From NCBI GenBank assembly GCA_938023735.1, contig CALJDK010000210.1, positions 1 through 37,003 of the forward strand: a stretch of DNA of 37,003 nucleotides, given 5' to 3'. Positions 16,450 to 24,536 of the stretch are shown here, in pieces (the stretch's first letter is position 1; every line of letters begins with the position of its first letter). The notes beneath the pieces are model-generated. The model did not search any database, had not been told where the DNA came from, and saw only the letters and a list, made by a program, of their open reading frames with translations. The position numbers and the translations under genes are program-made. The stretch comes from an uncultured Acidimicrobiales bacterium (GTDB taxonomy: Bacteria; Actinomycetota; Acidimicrobiia; Acidimicrobiales; SHLQ01).

Positions 16450-19400
16450 CTACTCGGGTGCCACGATCAGCAGGAGATCACCAGATTCCACGGCGGCTGC
16501 TCCGGCCAGCGCCAAACGCTCGACCACCCCGCCGTGGGGTGCACGAATAACCGATTCCATCTTCATCGCCTCGATACTGGCCACCGGATCGCCCGCCTCG
16601 ATCATGTCGCCAACGGCAACCTTTAGGTTGACGATGCCGTGGAAGGGCGCGGCGATATGGGTGGTGTTGGTGGGGTCGGCTTTTTCCGCTTCGGCAACGT
16701 CGTTGGAGACGCTGCGGTCCCGTATCTCCAGCGATCGAATCTGACCGTTGAGTCGGAACACGACCTGGCGCATTCCTCGACGGTCGGGCTCGCCGATTGC
16801 ATCGAGGCCAACCAGAAGCCGCACACCGCGTTCGAGACCGATCGGAACATCGGATTCCGAGGGGTTCATGCCGTACAGGAACAACCGGGTGGGAAGAACG
16901 CTGACATCGCCAAAGGCCAGCTGATGTTCAGTCAACTGCTGATGCGGGCCGGCAAACAACAGCCGGCTCAGCATCTCGGCGGCGGGGCCGGGGGAACCGT
17001 CGTCATCACCGGGAGAGTCGACTTCTAGGGCAAAGGACTCCTCGTCGCTCAGCGGCACCAGCTCTACCTTTGCTCGGCGACCTTCGGTGGCGCGAGTGCG
17101 AAATGGCTCCGGCCAGCCCCCGGGAGGGTCGCCGAGGTTGCCATGCAGAAACCCAATGACGCTGTCGGGCAGGTCGACCGCTGACGGGTCGGCCTCGAGC
17201 TCTTGGGTCGAGATGCCGTTGGCGACCAGCTGTAGTGCGAGATCGCCAACGACCTTGCTACTGGGCGTGACTTTGATGACGTTGCCGAGCAACGTATTGA
17301 CGTCGGCGTAGCGGTCTTCGATCTCGTCGAACCGGTGGCCAAGGCCCAGCGCAATCGCTTGCTGGCGAAGGTTCGAGAGTTGGCCGCCGGGAATCTCGTG
17401 GCGATACACCCGACCGGTGGGGGAGTCGAGGCCGGCCTCGAAGGGCTGGTACATCCTGCGGACCGATTCCCAGTACGGCTCCATCGCTGCCAGCTCGTCC
17501 AGTGAAACGCCGGTGGCCAGATCGGTGTGATTGGTCGCAGCGATGAGCGCCGGCATCGACGGTTGGCTGGTCATACCCGACAGGGGAGCCGCCGCGCAGT
17601 CGACGGCGTCGACGCCAGCTTCGATTGCTGCGAGATAGGTGGCCACCTGGCCGCCGCTGGTGTCGTGCGTGTGGAGCACGACGGGGAGGTCGAACTCGTC
17701 GCGAAGCGCCGGAATAAGCAGGCGGGCAGCCGGAGCCCGGAGCAGACCCGCCATATCCTTCAACGCCAGTATGTGCACGCCGGCATCGACCAACTCGCTC
17801 GCTCGTTGCAGGTAGTAGTCGATGGTGTAGAGCGATTCGTCGGGGTTGGCCACGTTGCCGGTGTAACAAATTGTGCCCTGAGCAATCGCTCCCGTGTCGA
17901 GTACGGCCTCGATGGCGGGTTTCATCTGTTCGATGTTGTTGAAGGCATCGAAGATTCGGAAGATGTCGACACCGATGCGTTGCGCCTCGCGGACAAAGGC
18001 TTTGGTGACCGTGTCGGGATAGGGCGAGTACCCAACGGTGTTGCGGCCTCGAAGCAGCATCTGCAGACAGAGGTTGGGCGCGGCTTCGCGGATGCGTTCG
18101 AGTCGTTGCCAAGGGTCTTCCTTCAGGAACCGGATCGCCACGTCGAAGGTTGCGCCTCCCCATGCTTCAAGGCTGAGCAGGTTCGGAAGACTGTGAGCAA
18201 TATGGCGGGCGCCCGCGACCAGATCGATCGTGCGCACCCGTGTGGCAAGGATCGACTGGTGGGCGTCGCGCAGTGTGGTGTCGGTGATCTGGGGACTCGG
18301 GTTGGCTCGAAGCCAGGCGGCGAAGGCCTCCGGGCCGTCGCGGTCCAGGCGCTGTTTGGATCCCGGTGTCGGATCGCCCGAGGGGCGGGGCGGCAGCTTT
18401 TCGCTCGGGTCATGCACCGTTGGGGCTTCGCCGTTGGGTTGATTGACCGTCACGTCGCCGAGATAGCGAAGGAGCTTGGTAGCTCGGTCGCTCGACTGGG
18501 TGCCGCTGGTGAGTTGTGGCCGTTCGTCGATGAACGAGGTGGTTGCCCTCCCGGCAACAAAGTCGTCATCGGCGAGCACCGCCATCAGGTAGCCGAGGTT
18601 GGTGGTGAGACCGCGCACTCGAAATTCGGCCAGCGCTCGGGTTGCCCGCGCAACGGCGGTTTCAAAGTCGCGGCCCCGGCACGTGAGTTTTACGAGCAGC
18701 GAATCAAAGTACGGCGAGATTTCGGCCCCGGCGTAGCCGTTACCGCCGTCAAGACGCACCCCGGCGCCACCCGGTTGTCGGTAGGCAACGATGCGTCCGG
18801 TGTCGGGGCGGAAGTCGTTGGACGGATCCTCGGTGGTGATTCGGCACTGGAGCGCGGCACCACGCTGCACGATGCTTGACTGCTCAAGGCCAATCTCGCC
18901 CAGCGACATCCCGCTGGCAACTCGAAGTTGGGTTTGGACCAGGTCGATATCGGTGGTTTCTTCGGTGACCGTGTGCTCAACCTGGATCCGGGGGTTCATC
19001 TCGATGAACACGTAGTTGCCGGCTTCATCGACCAGGAATTCCACGGTGCCGGCATTGCGATAGTTGATCGACTCGCCAAAGCGAACCGCATCGGCGCAAA
19101 GCTTGTCGCGTAGTGCGGGGTCGAGGTTCGGGGCCGGCGCGATCTCGACTACCTTCTGGTGGCGGCGCTGCACCGAGCAATCACGTTCGAACAGGTGGAC
19201 GACACCGCCCTGCCCGTCGCCGACAACCTGTACTTCGATGTGCCTTGGGTTCACCACGGCTTGTTCGAGAAAGACGGTGGGGTCCCCAAAAGCGCTTTCG
19301 GCTTCTCGGACGGCCGAATCGATGGCGTCGGGGAGCAGGTCGGGGGTCGGCACCATCCGCAGACCTCGGCCGCCGCCACCCGCCGCAGCCTTGACGAAGA

Positions 19401-19863
19401 TGGGAAAGCCGATATCGCTCGCTTGTTGCAGCGCAACGTCTTTGTCGGTGATTGCGGGGGACTGTCGAAGCACGGGAAGTCCAGCGGCTACGGCTGCGGC
19501 ATGGGCGCGCTGCTTGTTTCCCGTGAGCGTCAGGACTTCCGATGTTGGCCCGACAAAGGTGATGCCTGCTGCTTCGCACGCTTCGGCCATATCGGGGTTC
19601 TCTGAAACAAAGCCATACCCGGGGTAGATGGCGTCGGCGCCCGCGTCGAGAGCAGTGCGCACGATGGTGTCGATGTCGAGGTAGGCCCGAATCGGCTGGC
19701 CACGATCGCCGATCTGGTAGGACTCGTCAGCTTTGAGCCGATGAGGACTATTGCGATCTTCCCAGGTGTACACCGCAACCGTCTCAATGCCGAGCTCTAC
19801 GGCGGCCCGGAACGCTCGGACAGCGATTTCACCCCGGTTGGCTACAAGCACCTTGGAAATCAT
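16450..19863 (-). CDS. pyc: Pyruvate carboxylase
   Basis: 1137 aa from ATG 19863 (MISKVLVANRGEIAVRAFRA); a TTG three codons earlier is too close to the AAAAGG ribosome binding site. Biotin-dependent ATP-driven carboxylation of pyruvate to oxaloacetate, an anaplerotic reaction in the cytoplasm. Domains in order: biotin carboxylase with GGGGRGLRMV (ATP-grasp) and EMNPRIQVEHTVTEE; carboxyltransferase beginning ITDTTLRDAHQS near residue 535, with the metal site in VLHTHDTSGG; the PC tetramerisation/allosteric region; and the biotinyl domain with IEAMKMES, Lys1101 being the biotin attachment site 36 residues from the end. Length is normal for single-chain enzymes. A CRP-like palindrome lies about 100 bp upstream. 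Confidence 0.96.
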   Translation of the reverse strand: MISKVLVANRGEIAVRAFRAAVELGIETVAVYTWEDRNSPHRLKADESYQIGDRGQPIRAYLDIDTIVRTALDAGADAIYPGYGFVSENPDMAEACEAAGITFVGPTSEVLTLTGNKQRAHAAAVAAGLPVLRQSPAITDKDVALQQASDIGFPIFVKAAAGGGGRGLRMVPTPDLLPDAIDSAVREAESAFGDPTVFLEQAVVNPRHIEVQVVGDGQGGVVHLFERDCSVQRRHQKVVEIAPAPNLDPALRDKLCADAVRFGESINYRNAGTVEFLVDEAGNYVFIEMNPRIQVEHTVTEETTDIDLVQTQLRVASGMSLGEIGLEQSSIVQRGAALQCRITTEDPSNDFRPDTGRIVAYRQPGGAGVRLDGGNGYAGAEISPYFDSLLVKLTCRGRDFETAVARATRALAEFRVRGLTTNLGYLMAVLADDDFVAGRATTSFIDERPQLTSGTQSSDRATKLLRYLGDVTVNQPNGEAPTVHDPSEKLPPRPSGDPTPGSKQRLDRDGPEAFAAWLRANPSPQITDTTLRDAHQSILATRVRTIDLVAGARHIAHSLPNLLSLEAWGGATFDVAIRFLKEDPWQRLERIREAAPNLCLQMLLRGRNTVGYSPYPDTVTKAFVREAQRIGVDIFRIFDAFNNIEQMKPAIEAVLDTGAIAQGTICYTGNVANPDESLYTIDYYLQRASELVDAGVHILALKDMAGLLRAPAARLLIPALRDEFDLPVVLHTHDTSGGQVATYLAAIEAGVDAVDCAAAPLSGMTSQPSMPALIAATNHTDLATGVSLDELAAMEPYWESVRRMYQPFEAGLDSPTGRVYRHEIPGGQLSNLRQQAIALGLGHRFDEIEDRYADVNTLLGNVIKVTPSSKVVGDLALQLVANGISTQELEADPSAVDLPDSVIGFLHGNLGDPPGGWPEPFRTRATEGRRAKVELVPLSDEESFALEVDSPGDDDGSPGPAAEMLSRLLFAGPHQQLTEHQLAFGDVSVLPTRLFLYGMNPSESDVPIGLERGVRLLVGLDAIGEPDRRGMRQVVFRLNGQIRSLEIRDRSVSNDVAEAEKADPTNTTHIAAPFHGIVNLKVAVGDMIEAGDPVASIEAMKMESVIRAPHGGVVERLALAGAAAVESGDLLLIVAPE

Positions 19864-20148
19864 GGGTTCCAAACCTTTTCTGAGAACTGACTTGACCTGC
19901 TCCTTGGAGAGACCTAGGTTTATACCCAGTCAGTCACCGGATTGATCGGGGTTTAACGTGAGAATGTTCACACTCTATCCCTACTTAATCCGGTCTTGAT
20001 TCTAAGTTTGATAAACGTTTGTCTTAGTCAGTTGTGATCTAGGCCCCACCCGGCGGCTCGCCCGCCACCAGCAGCGTTCTTGTCGATAGCTGTTCACTTC
20101 GGGGCCAGTAGGTCATCACGGCGTGGCAAGTTTCCTGAGGTCCCCAAC
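19864..20148. promoter_or_regulatory. Divergent intergenic region between pyc and the small unknown gene
   Basis: 285 bp, distinctly more AT-rich than its surroundings between about 19915 and 20040. On the minus strand TATAAA (complement of 19919-19924) is a possible pyc -10 element without a convincing -35. A GAGG at 20137-20140 serves the plus-strand gene. The CRP-like palindrome at 19957-19972 is listed separately. Confidence 0.5.
19957..19972. promoter_or_regulatory. CRP/FNR-type palindrome upstream of pyc
   Basis: CGTGA-N6-TCACA differs from the classical CRP site TGTGA-N6-TCACA at one base. It lies 94 bp upstream of the pyc ATG, on the far side of the putative TATAAA. Cyclic-nucleotide control of a carbon-entry enzyme would make sense, but one site can arise by chance. 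Confidence 0.35.
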
Positions 20149-20490
20149 ATGGCATCAAAGAAATCACAACAGTTTCGACTCGATGAACGCATCGAACAGT
20201 GCGCCGAACGCAATGCCGGCGTGAGTTGGCCGATGCCTATCGACGCCAAGCTCGACGCAGTGCTCGATATCGCCCGCGAAGACGGAACCCGCACCACTCG
20301 CAAAGAACTCATAGCGGCCATGCTGTTCGATTTTGACCCAGACGCCGACTACATCGCCGATCTGCTTCGTCGGTATCGCCGAGCTACCGTCTACGACGTG
20401 ACGATGGTCGATCTTCCAGACGGCGAAAACGTCATCGAACTCCACCAGCACGGCCCCGGTCCGCGACCTCGCGACACCGGCGCAATCTAG
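20149..20490 (+). CDS. Small protein of unknown function, possibly DNA-binding
   Basis: 113 aa from ATG 20149 with GAGG eight bases upstream; a TTG at 20080 would lengthen it but lacks support. I do not recognise the family with certainty. The segment KKSQQFRLDERIEQC followed by LDAVLDIAREDGTRTTRKELIAAMLFDF resembles a ribbon-helix-helix regulator, with basic N-terminus, strand and two helices. It is followed by YIADLLRRYRRATVYDV and a basic, proline-rich tail. It is transcribed divergently from pyc, so it could regulate that region, but this is only context. Confidence 0.65.
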   Translation: MASKKSQQFRLDERIEQCAERNAGVSWPMPIDAKLDAVLDIAREDGTRTTRKELIAAMLFDFDPDADYIADLLRRYRRATVYDVTMVDLPDGENVIELHQHGPGPRPRDTGAI

Positions 20491-20665
20491 GTACAACCAC
20501 AGGTCCCCACACGGCGGAGAGCAGTCGACAACAGCGCAACCCCTCCATGCGTTCTGAGGTCGGCCATTTCCCCAAAGGTCCACCAGCGAGACCGGAAGCA
20601 CTGCCCCAAGTTGCCCACGATCTTTCGGTCTCGCTGCGGGCCGACTTCCGTGGAAGACTCGTTGC

Positions 20666-21574
20666 GTGGCCGCACCCGCAACGTCCGAGTCAGCCCCATT
20701 TCAAGCGCTCGACTTTGGGTTGTTGCTTACCGCAGCAGGAATTTGGGGCTCGTCATTTCTGCTGATGGCCATCGGCCTCGACTCGTTCCACCCGGGGCTG
20801 GTCACGTTGCTTCGGGTCGGTTTCGGGCTCCTGGCCCTCTGGCTGTTCCCCAGCGCTCGCCAGCCGGTGTCTCGAGACGCCTGGGGCCGCATCGCCGTGT
20901 TGGGTGTGGTGTGGCTTGGGTTTCCGCTCACCATGTTTCCCCTCGCGCAGCAGTGGGTTGACTCGTCGATAACCGGGATGCTCAACGCCGGAATGCCAAT
21001 CATGACCGTCATCGTGGCCGCGCTTGCCTTCGGAACTCCGACCAACGGCATGAAGTTGGTCGGCGTGATGGTGGGACTCGTCGGCATCGGATTTATTGGT
21101 ATTCCCACCGCTCAGACTGGCAACACCAATGCGTTGGGCGTCGTGCTCATCCTGACCGCCGTGTTGTCCTACGGGTTCGCCGCCAATCTGGCTGGCCCGC
21201 TGCAACGCGAGTTCGGTGCGGTTGCAGTGGTGGCTCGCGCGCTGCTGGCTGCTGCGGTGGTGGTGCTGCCGTTCGGAATCTACGGCGCCACCGAATCGTC
21301 GTTTGGCTGGGGACCGTTGGTTGCATGCATGGCGCTCGGTGCCGGAGGAACCGGTATCGCCTATGTTGCCGGGGCGATGCTGAGCGGCCGGGTTGGCGCG
21401 GTACGCATGTCGGTGACGACCTATCTGATCCCGGTGGTATCGGCGGTGCTTGGTGTGGTGTTCCGCGACGAAGTTATTGGCACGCTGGCAATTGTGGGCA
21501 CGGTCATCGTGTTGTCCGGCGCGTTTCTCACGACTCTCTCGCAGAAATCGGGCCTCTCGCAGAAATCCAACTAG
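20666..21574 (+). CDS. EamA (DMT superfamily) transporter
   Basis: 302 aa from GTG 20666. About ten hydrophobic segments form two EamA halves: the first opens with GLLLTAAGIWGSSFLLMAIG, the second starts near ALGVVLILTAVLSYGFAANLAG. Members export small metabolites such as amino acids or nucleosides across the inner membrane; substrate unknown. The last bases of the TAG stop abut repeat copy 3, whose 51-bp unit includes the final G. The C-terminal tail contains a short duplicated peptide (LSQKSGLSQKSN). It is convergent with the glycosyltransferase gene. Confidence 0.9.
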   Translation: MAAPATSESAPFQALDFGLLLTAAGIWGSSFLLMAIGLDSFHPGLVTLLRVGFGLLALWLFPSARQPVSRDAWGRIAVLGVVWLGFPLTMFPLAQQWVDSSITGMLNAGMPIMTVIVAALAFGTPTNGMKLVGVMVGLVGIGFIGIPTAQTGNTNALGVVLILTAVLSYGFAANLAGPLQREFGAVAVVARALLAAAVVVLPFGIYGATESSFGWGPLVACMALGAGGTGIAYVAGAMLSGRVGAVRMSVTTYLIPVVSAVLGVVFRDEVIGTLAIVGTVIVLSGAFLTTLSQKSGLSQKSN

Positions 21575-21665
21575 GGAATAGAGCGGATAGGTCCGATTTC
21601 GAGTCTGCAGACCGCTCTATTCCAGGGGCTGGCCCATTGGCCTCCGGCCAATCCGCGCAGCCCCC
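21574..21665 (+). repeat. Palindromic element copy 3: 51-bp unit plus second hairpin, between convergent genes
   Basis: Identical over 91 bases to copy 2. The unit starts at the last base of the EamA stop codon. Hairpin II occupies 21625-21664. Its right arm overlaps another hairpin, CCCCCAG-cca-CTGGGGG (21661-21677), so the two cannot form together. This is the only copy of the conserved type outside a coding region. In this place it could also end transcription from both sides. Confidence 0.93.
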
Positions 21666-21682
21666 AGCCACTGGGGGCATCA

Positions 21683-22633
21683 CTAGCGAAAGACGACTTC
21701 GTCCTCAAGCGTGCGGGTGATCTTGGTTGCCGCCGCAGTCCACAGATCGTGTTCGGTGAGGTCACCGACCTCTCGAGACAGGACCAGCCCGGTCTTCGCA
21801 AGGCCGTCGGCGATATCGGTCTGATGATCGTCGACGTGTTCGTTGAACTCGGCCCGTCGGGGAACCACGATGGGGCATTTCCCCGACCGGAGCGACGTCA
21901 ACACCGAACCGCAGCCGGCATGGGCAACGATGAGATCAGCGGCCTGAATCTCTTGTTCGAGTTCATTGGAAGGCATTGCCTGAACCACTCGACCCGGAAG
22001 GTCGCGCTTCGAGGCCGCACCGATCTGCCAAAGCACATCGGCGTCAGCGGGTAGCAGGCCGCTGAGATGTTCGATGAGTCGGTCGAAGGGGTAGCGATCG
22101 AGGGTGCCGAGGGTTACAACAACCCGAGGCGACGGCGGTGCGTCGGCGACCAGACCCGGATCCTCGGCGCGGAATCCACCAAACACCGACGACACGACAC
22201 CCCAACTGGGGTCGCGCCATCCGGTTGCCTGGGCGTGCACCCGAACCCCGGGCGAACGCATGAGGATGCGCGCCGTCAACGACGGTTCGGTGAACCGTGC
22301 GGCGCTTTCGATGTAGTGCGACTCGGCACCAAACAGGGGCCCGAGGGGTAGGAACGATGTCGCCACGGCCGCACCAGTCGAAATGATGCGGTCGGGCTTG
22401 TACGCCCGAATGATCTTTGTGGCCCGCGCCAAGGTCAGAACCGAACGGCCCAAATCCCGCTGGCCGATGTAGGGCACGAACTCGACATCGCGGCCCTCAA
22501 GCATCGACCGACTCTGCAGGCCATCGAAGGTCACCCAAAGCGGCGACCGCGAGGGCGGTTCGAGTCGCGCTGCGAGTTCTACAAGTTCGGTAAGATGGCC
22601 GCCCGTCGAGGCAACAAGAAGATCCCGACTCAT
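21683..22633 (-). CDS. MurG/Alg13-Alg14-like glycosyltransferase
   Basis: 316 aa from ATG 22633, one base after the stop of the upstream glycosyltransferase and with GAGG six bases before it, so it is translationally coupled. The N-terminal half (LLVASTGGHLTELVELA, ISTGAAVATSFLPL, SHYIESAARF) resembles the Alg14/PssD part. The C-terminal half (VVVTLGTLDRYPFDRLI, ADLIVAHAGCGSVLTSLRSGKCPIVVPRR) resembles the Alg13/PssE UDP-sugar-binding part with the GCGS loop. Such GT28-type enzymes transfer a sugar from a UDP donor to a lipid or glycan acceptor at the membrane. Donor and acceptor are unknown; a capsule, exopolysaccharide or glycolipid role is likely. Confidence 0.85.
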   Translation of the reverse strand: MSRDLLVASTGGHLTELVELAARLEPPSRSPLWVTFDGLQSRSMLEGRDVEFVPYIGQRDLGRSVLTLARATKIIRAYKPDRIISTGAAVATSFLPLGPLFGAESHYIESAARFTEPSLTARILMRSPGVRVHAQATGWRDPSWGVVSSVFGGFRAEDPGLVADAPPSPRVVVTLGTLDRYPFDRLIEHLSGLLPADADVLWQIGAASKRDLPGRVVQAMPSNELEQEIQAADLIVAHAGCGSVLTSLRSGKCPIVVPRRAEFNEHVDDHQTDIADGLAKTGLVLSREVGDLTEHDLWTAAATKITRTLEDEVVFR

Positions 22634-22634
22634 G

Positions 22635-23537
22635 TCAGCCTCGGGTCGATCGATCTTGGGTCCACTCGGACGTTCCACTGCGGTTCAGGCGGAGGTGGCC
22701 GGCAACCCGTGCCCATACTTTGACACCGGCGTAGATAGCGACGCCCGGCCAGTCGCTGGGGTTGGCCAGCTCATCGGCCAGCCATCCGTGGCCCTGGGCA
22801 AAAGCATCATCGGTCGACCGGTCGAGTGCCTCGGGGAACTCGTCATGGAACTGAGCGACGGCCGTATGGCGCCGGATCTCGATGCGAACCAGGTCGCGGA
22901 CCCGGCGGGGGAGCGCCGGGGTAAACGTGGCGCCCTCAACCGACAGCCGCTCATGAGGGTCGAACGACATCGGGATGAACATGTCGTCGGCAAGCAGGTC
23001 GGGGAACTCGTCGAAACGAGCCCGCGCGTTCTTGGAGATTCCGTAGAAACCAGCGCCGACCAGATTGCCCGACGTGAAGTATGGGCTTCGCTGCCAGATG
23101 CGATGGAACTGTCGGGCCATCCAACTCGCCTTGCTGGTGTCGAAGTGCATCGTCGGTGCCGCAACCGGCATGCCGGTCTCTTCCATGGCGTCAACCATGG
23201 CGGCAATGCAGCCATTGGACAGCGTGACGTCGGCATCCACAAAGAACTTCGGGAAGAATGTCGCTTCGACGTCGCCAAGGTTGAGTGCCCCGACCTTTGA
23301 TGCCACGGGACTTTCGAGCAACCGCACGTTGGGGTACTCGTCGGCGACGATCTTGGCGGTGCGATCGGTACAGCCGTTGCACACGACGAGCACTTCGTAC
23401 TCGTCGATTCCGCGCTGGGTAACGACCGTGTCGAGGCAGGCGCGAATGACCGATTCTTCGTTGTGAGCAGGAATGATTACCGAAGCAGCACGGGGCACAT
23501 AGGTTGTATCGGCGAGTGGACGGGTGTCCTTGACCAC
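22635..23537 (-). CDS. Family 2 glycosyltransferase
   Basis: 300 aa from GTG 23537, which has GGAGGG nine bases upstream; a longer frame to 23621 would overlap the divergent gene. GT-A fold: ASVIIPAHNEESVIRACLD (nucleotide-binding start), EVLVVCNGCTDRTAKIV, and the metal-binding DxD in FFVDADVTLS. Then GNLVGAGFYGISKNAR and LLADDMFIPM typify GT2 acceptor-side motifs. It should transfer a sugar from a nucleotide donor in the cytoplasm, together with the coupled gene downstream. The pair probably builds one surface glycan. Confidence 0.9.
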   Translation of the reverse strand: MVKDTRPLADTTYVPRAASVIIPAHNEESVIRACLDTVVTQRGIDEYEVLVVCNGCTDRTAKIVADEYPNVRLLESPVASKVGALNLGDVEATFFPKFFVDADVTLSNGCIAAMVDAMEETGMPVAAPTMHFDTSKASWMARQFHRIWQRSPYFTSGNLVGAGFYGISKNARARFDEFPDLLADDMFIPMSFDPHERLSVEGATFTPALPRRVRDLVRIEIRRHTAVAQFHDEFPEALDRSTDDAFAQGHGWLADELANPSDWPGVAIYAGVKVWARVAGHLRLNRSGTSEWTQDRSTRG

Positions 23538-23568
23538 GTTGCGAGCCCTCCGCTGGTAAAACTGGGCC

Positions 23569-24516
23569 GTGTCATTTCTCGACTCGATCCTCGACCGCTT
23601 CGGCGAACGAAAGGCGGCCAAAGAGGCGGCCGAGCAGCTCTCGCACGATCAAACGGTGGCCTGGAACGCCTACTGGTCGACCCTGGTGGCCATCACCACT
23701 CGCCCAGAGATGGCAGCGTTTGGCCTAGCTGCCGCAACCGGCGAACAGCCCGCATCGATTCTGGGCGATCTCGAGAATGCGGGGGTCCTGCGACACGAGA
23801 TGGAGCAAGCCCGCGCCAAGGCCTCGAAGTTGGTGGCCGCCGAGCAGCTGTTCAATCTTGAACGGCACGCTCTTGACCTGCTGGTCAACCGGGTTGTCGA
23901 CAACGATGGCATGGTTGACCAACGCGAATACGGCCAGGTGTTTGCCTGTTCGGCGCTGCTCGGCAGCGACCGTATGTCGCCTGCCAGTATCGCCCGCTTT
24001 CTCTTTGGTCGGGTCAACGCCGGGTACCTTCCGGATCCTGTAGAACCGGTGGCGCTTCTGCTCAAACGCGGAGAATCCTGCTACTTCGACCATGAGGCCC
24101 AACTCGTGGCTCAACCAAAGGGCGCTGTTGGTCAGACCGGGCAACCCCAGCCGGTTCCGATTCCCCTGGGCCGGCAGGCGGGTTGGACCTGGCAGGGGTC
24201 AGCCGGTGTCGATTCGGGAGGTGCGCATTCTGACGCTGCTGATTCGAGTGAAGCCGACAACGAGCAGGCGTCGGGGTTGGAGATTCTCGACCGTGGACGG
24301 GTGTCGCTTACCGACCGGCGGATGGTTTTCACCGGCACAAGAAAGAGCATCGATATGCGGCTGAACAAGCTCAACGCCGCCTGGGTAGCGGGGCCGGTAC
24401 TCACCCTGCACAGATCCGATCGGGTAAAGCCAACGCTCATCGCGCTCCCAGACGCCAGCGAAGACCTTGCCGCAGCCCTCTTGGTGCTCCTCACCCAAAG
24501 TGCTCAACCAAAGTGA
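23569..24516 (+). CDS. Unknown protein with C-terminal bacterial PH-like region
   Basis: 315 aa from GTG 23569; the divergent glycosyltransferase starts 32 bp away. The N-terminal 130 residues are mainly helical (RKAAKEAAEQLSHDQ, HEMEQARAKASKLVAAEQ). A central LLLKRGESCYFDHEAQLV and the C-terminal RGRVSLTDRRMVFTGTRKSIDMRLNKL look like the two parts of a bacterial PH/GRAM-type domain, split by a disordered Gly/Ser/Asp-rich insert (about residues 185-240). No signal peptide. A scaffolding or membrane-surface role is possible. The function is not known. Confidence 0.7.
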   Translation: MSFLDSILDRFGERKAAKEAAEQLSHDQTVAWNAYWSTLVAITTRPEMAAFGLAAATGEQPASILGDLENAGVLRHEMEQARAKASKLVAAEQLFNLERHALDLLVNRVVDNDGMVDQREYGQVFACSALLGSDRMSPASIARFLFGRVNAGYLPDPVEPVALLLKRGESCYFDHEAQLVAQPKGAVGQTGQPQPVPIPLGRQAGWTWQGSAGVDSGGAHSDAADSSEADNEQASGLEILDRGRVSLTDRRMVFTGTRKSIDMRLNKLNAAWVAGPVLTLHRSDRVKPTLIALPDASEDLAAALLVLLTQSAQPK

Positions 24517-24536
24517 ATAGCGCCTGGCCTCTCTTG

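Noticed and set aside
17527-18879. A 450-codon open frame on the plus strand opposite pyc
   Set aside because: Antisense shadow of pyruvate carboxylase, with no recognisable motif and no ribosome binding site.
21325-21720. A 131-codon frame containing the translated composite repeat
   Set aside because: It overlaps the EamA gene in another frame and continues only because the repeat is open in several frames.
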